From positions 62,001 to 126,000 of the forward strand of contig CACZMV010000010.1 of assembly GCA_902782305.1 (NCBI GenBank): DNA of 64,000 nucleotides, written 5' to 3'. The notes beneath the pieces are model-generated. The model was given only the letters and a program-made list of their open reading frames with translations. It ran no database searches and was not told the origin of the DNA. The translations under genes and the position numbers were made by a program. This DNA comes from an uncultured Prevotellaceae bacterium. GTDB lineage: Bacteria; Bacteroidota; Bacteroidia; Bacteroidales; Bacteroidaceae. Shown one piece after another: positions 57,973 to 64,000 of the stretch (positions within the stretch are counted from its first letter, which is position 1; each line of letters starts with the position of its first letter).

Positions 57973-59238
57973 TTAAAAAGGCTTAACGTCCGATTTCTTC
58001 TTTCCTTTACCATGATGGGGCTTCCCACCTTTTCCATTACGGTGCCTTCCTCCTTTTCCACGTGTATTCTTACGGGGAGCAACTGGTTTGTATTCAGGTC
58101 CCTCACCCAGACCTTCGGGTAGTGGATTCTTTGGAATCTCACGCTCTAGGAAGCGCTCGATGTCTGCAAAATAGCGCATGTCTTGCTCAGACACAAAGGT
58201 AATGGCTACACCATCACGCTGGGCACGGGCTGTACGTCCGATACGATGAACGTAATCTTCTGCATCGTGTGGTACATCGTAGTTGATGACCATTAAGATA
58301 TCATCAATGTCAATACCTCTTGCCACAATATCGGTGGCAACCAGTACATCCACCTGGCCTGTCTTGAAACGATACATTACCTCATCGCGCTCTGCTTGGG
58401 AGAGATCTGAGTGCATGGGAGCACAATTGATATGCATGTGCTTCAATTCGCGAGTAATGTCCTTAACCTTGTCTTTCTTGCCAGAGAAAATGATGACGCG
58501 TTGCAATTCGCCTGCTTTAAACAAAGAACGGATAATGCCCAGTTTTTGAGCTTCATAGCAAACATAGGCTGACTGCTGAATCTTTTCAGCGGGTTTTGAA
58601 ACAGCAATCTTAACTTCTACGGGTTTATTTAATAAGGTATGCGCGAGTTGCTGTATCTTGGTGGGCATGGTGGCAGAGAACATGATGGTTTGATGGGAAG
58701 ATGGCAACTGCTTGGCAATCTGTAGGATGTCATCAGAAAATCCCATATCGAGCATACGGTCTGCTTCATCAAGTACAAAAAAGGAGAGGCGCGACAAATC
58801 GAGATGCCCCATGCGAATATGTGAGAGCAGGCGTCCTGGCGTAGCAATGATAACATCAGCCCCCATTTTCAGTCCTTTGGTCTCTACATCAAAACGGTTT
58901 CCATCATTACCTCCATAAACAGCTACACTCGAAATCCCATCGAGATAATAACCAAAACCCTGCATAGCTTGGTCAATTTGCTGGGCCAGTTCGCGAGTTG
59001 GCGACATAATGATGCAGTTGACTGCATCTTTTGGAAAACCACCATCGTCTAGCATGCTAAGTATGGGCAGCAGATAAGCAGCTGTTTTTCCCGTTCCAGT
59101 CTGAGCTACGCCTATGAGGTCGTGTCCATCCAGAATCTCAGGGATGCAGCGTTCTTGTATAGGGGTCATCTCCTCGAAGTGCATGTCGTAGAGCGCATCG
59201 AGGATATTATCGTTTAAATAAGTTTCTTCAAATGTCAT
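57973..59238 (-). CDS. DEAD-box RNA helicase, RhlE/DeaD-like
   Basis: A 421-residue ATP-dependent RNA helicase. The Q motif lies in DMHFEEMTPIQERCIP; motif I is AQTGTGKT, motif II DEAD (FVLDEADRMLDMGF), motif III SAT, motif VI HRIGRTAR. The C-terminal 45 residues are Lys/Gly/His-rich (RGKGGRHRNGKGGKPHHGKG), a likely RNA-binding tail. It is last in the lon-tgt-lptG-helicase run, 26 bases after the permease gene. Confidence 0.88.
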   Translation of the reverse strand: MTFEETYLNDNILDALYDMHFEEMTPIQERCIPEILDGHDLIGVAQTGTGKTAAYLLPILSMLDDGGFPKDAVNCIIMSPTRELAQQIDQAMQGFGYYLDGISSVAVYGGNDGNRFDVETKGLKMGADVIIATPGRLLSHIRMGHLDLSRLSFFVLDEADRMLDMGFSDDILQIAKQLPSSHQTIMFSATMPTKIQQLAHTLLNKPVEVKIAVSKPAEKIQQSAYVCYEAQKLGIIRSLFKAGELQRVIIFSGKKDKVKDITRELKHMHINCAPMHSDLSQAERDEVMYRFKTGQVDVLVATDIVARGIDIDDILMVINYDVPHDAEDYVHRIGRTARAQRDGVAITFVSEQDMRYFADIERFLEREIPKNPLPEGLGEGPEYKPVAPRKNTRGKGGRHRNGKGGKPHHGKGKKKSDVKPF

Positions 59239-59264
59239 TTTTTACTCTCACTTTTCATTTTCCC

Positions 59265-60455
59265 TTAATTGGGTGCTTGCTTATAACAGAAATAAGCAAT
59301 GAATGAATATAGGATATTTGGAATCCATGCTGCCAGCATGGGAGGTGTATCTGCATTAATAGCAAAGGTGGCGCTGACTGTCTGCAATAGGATGTAGGTA
59401 AATGACAGGGCCAGACCGATACCCAAATACAATCCCATGCCACCCTTACGTTTACGTGAAGATAGGGAAACGCCAATGATTGTCAGGATAAACGATGCAA
59501 ACGAGGAGGCTATTCGTTTATGATATTCAACCTCATATTGTACCACATTGCTGGATCCACGTTGCTGCTGTTTGGAAATATAGCGCAACAACTCAGGCGA
59601 AGTGAAGGTCTCCTGCTGTCCTTTTGAGAAGATGAGATCCATCGGCTCCATCTGAATCAGGGTGTCAATCTCTGCACCGCTGGTAATCTGTTCACGCATG
59701 CCTTTCAACGTACGAATCTTATAGTTACGGGCCTTCCAGTGATAACGCGAATCAGAAATGGTGTCGTATTGAATCACATTTGCATTCATCTGCGAAACCA
59801 TCTTCTTGTTCTCAAACTTATACAGAGCGAAGCCATAGCCCGTCTTGCGGGTGTCGTCATATTGTGAAATGTAGGCAACTACCCCCTTATCCACCATAAG
59901 TTGGATGTTAGAGGCTGATGTATTCTTCTTGTTGTTCTTGTATAGCGCTTCGAAGTCATGTCTTACTACCGTTCCTTTTGGTATGACATACGAACCCAAA
60001 TAGAAATTGAGGGTAGCTATGATGGCAGCTGAAATCAGATAAGGACGTAGCAATCGCTTAAAACTCATGCCACAGGCCAGCATCGAGATGATTTCAGAGT
60101 TTCCTGCCAACTTCGAGGTGAAGAAGATGACTGCAATGAAGACGAATAAAGGCGAGAATAAGTTGGCAAAGTAGGGTACAAAGTTCGTGTAATAGTCGAA
60201 TACGATGGCACGCAAGGGTGCGTGGTTGTTCGTAAACTTAGCCAAGTTCTCGTTGACATCAAAGACGATGGAGATAGAGATAATCAGGATGATAGAATAA
60301 ACATAGGTGCCAATGAATTTGTTGATGATATACCAATCCATACGCTTGATGAAGCGGAAGGGATTGTATGCCTTCAACCACGCTATCTTCTCCCATGGAA
60401 TACGATTCCAAAGAGCCTTTATCATACCTATTATCTCTTTAAACTTCTCTTTCAT
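59265..60455 (-). CDS. LptF/LptG-family permease
   Basis: An inner-membrane subunit of the lipopolysaccharide export ABC transporter. It has 396 residues. N-terminal helices include FIGTYVYSIILIISISIVFD and SPLFVFIAVIFFTSKLAGNS; a periplasmic jellyroll lies at about 125-290, and there are C-terminal helices from about 305. The YjgP/YjgQ family pattern is clear; whether it is LptF or LptG cannot be decided. It overlaps the end of tgt by four bases. Confidence 0.87.
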   Translation of the reverse strand: MKEKFKEIIGMIKALWNRIPWEKIAWLKAYNPFRFIKRMDWYIINKFIGTYVYSIILIISISIVFDVNENLAKFTNNHAPLRAIVFDYYTNFVPYFANLFSPLFVFIAVIFFTSKLAGNSEIISMLACGMSFKRLLRPYLISAAIIATLNFYLGSYVIPKGTVVRHDFEALYKNNKKNTSASNIQLMVDKGVVAYISQYDDTRKTGYGFALYKFENKKMVSQMNANVIQYDTISDSRYHWKARNYKIRTLKGMREQITSGAEIDTLIQMEPMDLIFSKGQQETFTSPELLRYISKQQQRGSSNVVQYEVEYHKRIASSFASFILTIIGVSLSSRKRKGGMGLYLGIGLALSFTYILLQTVSATFAINADTPPMLAAWIPNILYSFIAYFCYKQAPN

Positions 60456-61594
60456 CTTCTGCGTCCTAAGTTGTCAATCACTGAACGTTTCCATTGCGTG
60501 AAGTCACCTTGTTCTATATGCATGCGAGCATCTGTCACCAATCGCAGGTAGAATGCCAGATTATGGATGCTGGCAATCTGCATGGCTAATAACTCCTGCG
60601 CCTTGAACAAGTGATGAAGATAGGCTTTCGAGTGGATTCTGTCGATATCACAACCATCTGGATCGATGGGCGAGAAGTCGTCAGCCCATTTCTGATTGCG
60701 CATGTTCATTGTTCCCTCATAGGTGAACAACATCGCATTACGTCCGTTACGAGTAGGCATTACACAGTCGAACATATCGACACCTCGTTCGATAGCCTCG
60801 AGGATGTTCTGAGGCGTACCTACACCCATCAAGTAGCGAGGACGATCCTTGGGCAGAATCTCGTTAACTACCTCTATCATTTCATACATCACCTCAGTGG
60901 GCTCACCAACAGCCAAACCACCTATTGAGGCACCACCACCATCGTTCAACTTGCCCAACGTATCAACGACATGTTTAGCAGCATCCTGACGCAAGTCTTT
61001 ATAGGTACAGCCTTGCACAATAGGGAACAATGTCTGATTATATCCATAGAGTGGTTCTGTTTCATTGAATCGCTTGACGCAACGTTCCAACCATCGCTGA
61101 GTGAGTCCAAGTGATTTTTTAGCGTACTGATAGTCGCTCTGACCTGGAGGACACTCGTCGAGTGCCATCATGATATCTGCACCAATCACCCGCTCCGTAT
61201 CCATCACATTCTCAGGGGTGAAGAAATGCTTAGAGCCATCAATATGACTACGAAACTCGCATCCTTCCTCCTTCAGCTTACGGATACCCGTTAGCGAGAA
61301 GACCTGGAAACCACCTGAGTCTGTCAGGATAGGACGGTCCCACGTGTTGAACTTATGCAATCCGCCAGCCTTGCGCAGAATGTCCAGTCCTGGGCGCAGA
61401 TACAGGTGATAAGTGTTGCCCAGAATAATCTGGGCTTTTACCTGCTCACGCAATTCAGAGAAGTGAACACCTTTCACGCTTCCTACCGTTCCTACGGGCA
61501 TGAAGATAGGAGTCTTAATCTGCCCGTGGTCTGTGGTAATCAAACCAGTACGTGCGTCAGATGCGTTGTCTGTATGTTGTACTTCGAACTTCAT
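60452..61594 (-). CDS. tgt: Queuine tRNA-ribosyltransferase
   Basis: Exchanges guanine 34 of GUN-anticodon tRNAs for the queuine precursor. It has 380 residues. LTDSGGFQVFSLTGIRKL (about 91-108) and IMMALDECPPG hold catalytic Asp residues; DCVMPTRNGRNAMLF is the nucleophile region. Most Tgt enzymes then have C-x-C-x2-C and a His that bind zinc. Here the segment reads PIDPDGCDIDRIHSKAYLHH, with a single Cys, although the later His (SIHNLAFY) is kept. Its ATG directly follows the lon stop (TAAATG), and the following permease overlaps it by four bases. Confidence 0.93.
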   Translation of the reverse strand: MKFEVQHTDNASDARTGLITTDHGQIKTPIFMPVGTVGSVKGVHFSELREQVKAQIILGNTYHLYLRPGLDILRKAGGLHKFNTWDRPILTDSGGFQVFSLTGIRKLKEEGCEFRSHIDGSKHFFTPENVMDTERVIGADIMMALDECPPGQSDYQYAKKSLGLTQRWLERCVKRFNETEPLYGYNQTLFPIVQGCTYKDLRQDAAKHVVDTLGKLNDGGGASIGGLAVGEPTEVMYEMIEVVNEILPKDRPRYLMGVGTPQNILEAIERGVDMFDCVMPTRNGRNAMLFTYEGTMNMRNQKWADDFSPIDPDGCDIDRIHSKAYLHHLFKAQELLAMQIASIHNLAFYLRLVTDARMHIEQGDFTQWKRSVIDNLGRRR

Positions 61595-64000
61595 TTATTT
61601 CTCGCCTTTCTTCTCGTCTTTCTCCTCAGGAATCTCGAAAGTCAGCGGATGTTCTACAATCTCGTCAGTTAGTGCAAATTTCCAAACGTCCTGCACGTTC
61701 TCAACATAATGAAACTTAACACCTTTCAGATACATCTCTGGAATCTCGTTGATGTCCTTCTCGTTCTCCTGACACATCACGATGTCTGTAATGCCAGCAC
61801 GTTTAGCAGCTAGAATTTTCTCCTTGATGCCACCTACAGGCAACACTTTTCCACGCAGGGTAATCTCACCCGTCATTGCTGTGTTCTTGCGAACCTTGCG
61901 CTGGGTCAGGGCTGAGGCAATAGAGGTGGCGATCGTGATACCTGCTGAGGGTCCATCTTTTGGCGTAGCTCCCTCTGGTACGTGGATGTGGATGTTCCAA
62001 TTGTCAAAGATGCGATAGTCGATGCCCAGTGTGTCTACATGTGCTTTCACATATTCCAGTGCAATCACTGCCGACTCCTTCATCACATCGCCCAGATTAC
62101 CTGTCAGCGTGAGTTTGGCACCCTTTCCTTTCGATAGTGAGGTCTCGATAAACAGAATCTCACCACCTACACTTGTCCAAGCCAAACCTGTGACAACGCC
62201 TGCATAAGCATTACCCTGATAGATGTCACGATAGAAAGGTGGCTTGCCCAGCAAGTCCTCAATCTCCGTGGGGGTAATCTTCTCGAAGGGCAGTTCGCCA
62301 CTTTCCGCTTTCTTGTACGCCATCTTACGCAGTGCCTTGTTGATTTGCTTCTCTAGTTGACGTACACCACTTTCACGTGTATATTGCTCGATAATCTTGT
62401 CAATAGCAGCCTTGTTGAACGTCAGTTTCTTGTCGTTCAGACCTGTATTTTCCTTTTCCTTAGGAATAAGGTGGCGCTTGGCAATCTCGAATTTCTCTTC
62501 TGTGATGTATCCGCTGACCTCGATAATCTCCATACGATCCAAAAGAGGACGAGGGATGGTGCCAAGATTGTTGGCCGTAGCGATGAACATCACCTTTGAC
62601 AAGTCGTAGTCCACGTCCAGATAGTTGTCGTGGAAAGCGCCGTTCTGCTCTGGATCCAAGACCTCGAGCAGGGCTGAGGCTGGATCGCCATTATGCGTAT
62701 TCTGCGTTACCTTGTCTATCTCGTCCAAAATGAAGACGGGATTGCTTGAACCTGCCTTCTGGATGTTCTTGATGATACGTCCAGGCATAGCTCCGATGTA
62801 GGTGCGACGATGACCTCGAATCTCAGCCTCGTCGTGCAGACCACCTAATGATACGCGTACATATTTACGTTTAAGGGCATCTGCAATCGACTTACCCAAT
62901 GAAGTTTTACCTACACCTGGAGGGCCATAGAGGCAGAGAATGGGCGACTTCAGATCACCACGAAGCGACAAAACGGCAATGTATTCCAAAATGCGCTCCT
63001 TCACTTTCTCCATACCATAGTGGTCACGATCCAGAATCTTCTGCGCACGCTTCAAGTCCAAATCGTCTTCCGTATATTCTCCCCAAGGCAGACTGACAAG
63101 TGTCTGCAGGTAGTTTAGTAACACGTTGAAATCAGGCGAGTTAGGGTTCAGTTGATCCAACTTCTCAGCCTCCTTATAGAAGAACTTTCCAATCTCCTCA
63201 GGCCATTTCTTGGTCTTGGCCTTCTCCAGCAGTTCCTTCTTCTCAGGGGTACTCTCGTTACCCATCTCAGCCTGCAGGTTCTTAATCTGCTGTTGCAAGA
63301 AGTAGTTTCGCTGCTGTTCGTCAATATCGTCGCGCGTCTTGTTGCGGATGTCCAACTTCAGCGTTTGCAGGTTAATCTCACGATTCACAATACGCATCGC
63401 GTTGAACAAGCGCTCCTTGATGGAATCGAGCGTTAGCAGGGCAATCTTCTCCTTCACAGAGAAGGGAAGGTTAGAGCAAATGAAGTTCAGTGCCATCAAA
63501 TTGTTGCTGACATTCTTAATGGCAAAGGCTGCCTCCTCAGGAATGTCATCGCTCATCTTGATATACTCAGATGTCTGACAGCGCAGGTCTTCCATACCCG
63601 TCTGGAACTCCATGTCGCGTTTGCCTGGCTCCTCCTCAGGGGCAGGGGCTACATGACCAATCAGGTAGGGCTTGTATTTCTGAATCTCCATCAATCGCAG
63701 GCGACCTAAGCCCTGTATAATAGCTGTGATGTTACCATTTGGTAAGGTAAGCATCTTCAATACTTTGGCATAAACGCCCATATCGTAGAGGTCTGCTCTG
63801 ATAGGCTGTTCTACCTCTGGGTCGCGCTGAGCTACTACGCCAATCAGTACGCTACCCTTCTCAGCCTTGCGAATCAGCGCCATACTAGACTCGCGACCTA
63901 TTAAAATAGGTGATACTACACCAGGAAACAATACCAGATTACGAACTGCCAGAATAGGCAGTGTATCAGGCATTTCCATTCTCGTCAGGTCGCTGTAATC
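61595..64000 (-). CDS. lon: Lon protease, 5' end outside the window
   Basis: An ATP-dependent protease for damaged and regulatory proteins. The N-terminal domain ([18 protein letters not shown]), the AAA module with [14 protein letters not shown] (Walker A) and [10 protein letters not shown] (Walker B), and the protease with [10 protein letters not shown] (catalytic Ser) and [21 protein letters not shown] (catalytic Lys) are complete. The frame stays open upstream of ATG 63979 to the window edge (reads DYSDLTR before that Met), and Bacteroidetes Lon often has an extra N-terminal stretch, so the true start is probably beyond base 64000. It begins the lon-tgt-lptG-helicase run. Confidence 0.93.
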   Translation of the reverse strand, partial: DYSDLTRMEMPDTLPILAVRNLVLFPGVVSPILIGRESSMALIRKAEKGSVLIGVVAQRDPEVEQPIRADLYDMGVYAKVLKMLTLPNGNITAIIQGLGRLRLMEIQKYKPYLIGHVAPAPEEEPGKRDMEFQTGMEDLRCQTSEYIKMSDDIPEEAAFAIKNVSNNLMALNFICSNLPFSVKEKIALLTLDSIKERLFNAMRIVNREINLQTLKLDIRNKTRDDIDEQQRNYFLQQQIKNLQAEMGNESTPEKKELLEKAKTKKWPEEIGKFFYKEAEKLDQLNPNSPDFNVLLNYLQTLVSLPWGEYTEDDLDLKRAQKILDRDHYGMEKVKERILEYIAVLSLRGDLKSPILCLYGPPGVGKTSLGKSIADALKRKYVRVSLGGLHDEAEIRGHRRTYIGAMPGRIIKNIQKAGSSNPVFILDEIDKVTQNTHNGDPASALLEVLDPEQNGAFHDNYLDVDYDLSKVMFIATANNLGTIPRPLLDRMEIIEVSGYITEEKFEIAKRHLIPKEKENTGLNDKKLTFNKAAIDKIIEQYTRESGVRQLEKQINKALRKMAYKKAESGELPFEKITPTEIEDLLGKPPFYRDIYQGNAYAGVVTGLAWTSVGGEILFIETSLSKGKGAKLTLTGNLGDVMKESAVIALEYVKAHVDTLGIDYRIFDNWNIHIHVPEGATPKDGPSAGITIATSIASALTQRKVRKNTAMTGEITLRGKVLPVGGIKEKILAAKRAGITDIVMCQENEKDINEIPEMYLKGVKFHYVENVQDVWKFALTDEIVEHPLTFEIPEEKDEKKGEK

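Noticed and set aside
1..64000. tRNA, rRNA, insertion sequence, prophage or restriction-type defence genes
   Set aside because: None was recognised by eye on either strand; no transposase, integrase or cloverleaf-like sequence stood out, although short RNA genes could be missed without a covariance search.

Overview
The window looks like a Bacteroidales chromosome, most likely Prevotella or a close relative. The evidence is promoters of the TTTG-N19/20-TAnnTTTG type, a short primary sigma factor of about 290 residues, a relic of the Bacteroidales capsule-end module (VirE-like, DUF4248-like, HU-like, smalltalk), a DPE2-type 4-alpha-glucanotransferase, a DUF5686-like outer membrane protein and a Lys-type SerA. 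The genus is inferred from overall protein character and was not tested by a search.

Layout. Bases 1-5173 (+) hold five tandem glycosyltransferases, the first cut by the window edge. Bases 5174-6970 are a decaying capsule-end module: a VirE/DUF3874 C-terminal remnant, a DUF4248-like gene with two stops, an HU-like gene with an internal deletion, an intact 36-residue smalltalk protein and a terminator. Bases 7084-21277 (-) are a twelve-gene polysaccharide operon. It begins with a lone receiver protein, then an initiating sugar transferase with a fused receiver-like domain, a half-size TolC-like protein, a Wzz/kinase-like co-polymerase, a Wzy-like polymerase, three GT2 enzymes, a Wzx flippase, an acyltransferase, a GT4 and a GT11-like fucosyltransferase. 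The two sets of genes converge on the relic module.

Bases 21465-28391 hold xylulokinase (+) and an operon manC-gmd-fcl-ptb-buk (-). The first three genes make GDP-L-fucose, which would feed the fucosyltransferase; the last two interconvert butyryl-CoA and butyrate. Bases 28394-33538 carry DedA, a TPR protein, GlnS and MltG (-). Between glnS and mltG, on the opposite strand, lies a compact candidate small RNA gene with its own promoter, an upstream palindrome and a terminator. Bases 33561-43974 hold MalQ, a HAD phosphatase, SerA/SerC, a DbpA-type helicase, a Skp/OmpH-like lipoprotein, a small membrane protein, PepD and a small lipoprotein. The 700-base gap at 41433-42156 is packed with several kinds of short repeat.

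Bases 44001-64000 are housekeeping: a RelA-like enzyme with a dead hydrolase domain, a HAD phosphatase, PanB, an MFS transporter, an AddB-like/AddA-like pair under a DUF5686-like gene, RpoD, a DEAD-box helicase, LptF/G, Tgt and Lon (5' end outside the window).

Two repeat classes stand out. One is tandem arrays with a 7-8 bp period, each with its own unit sequence, some of them inside coding regions. The other is intergenic arrays with a 21-22 bp period, one of which consists of GAAC-N4-GTTC dyads.
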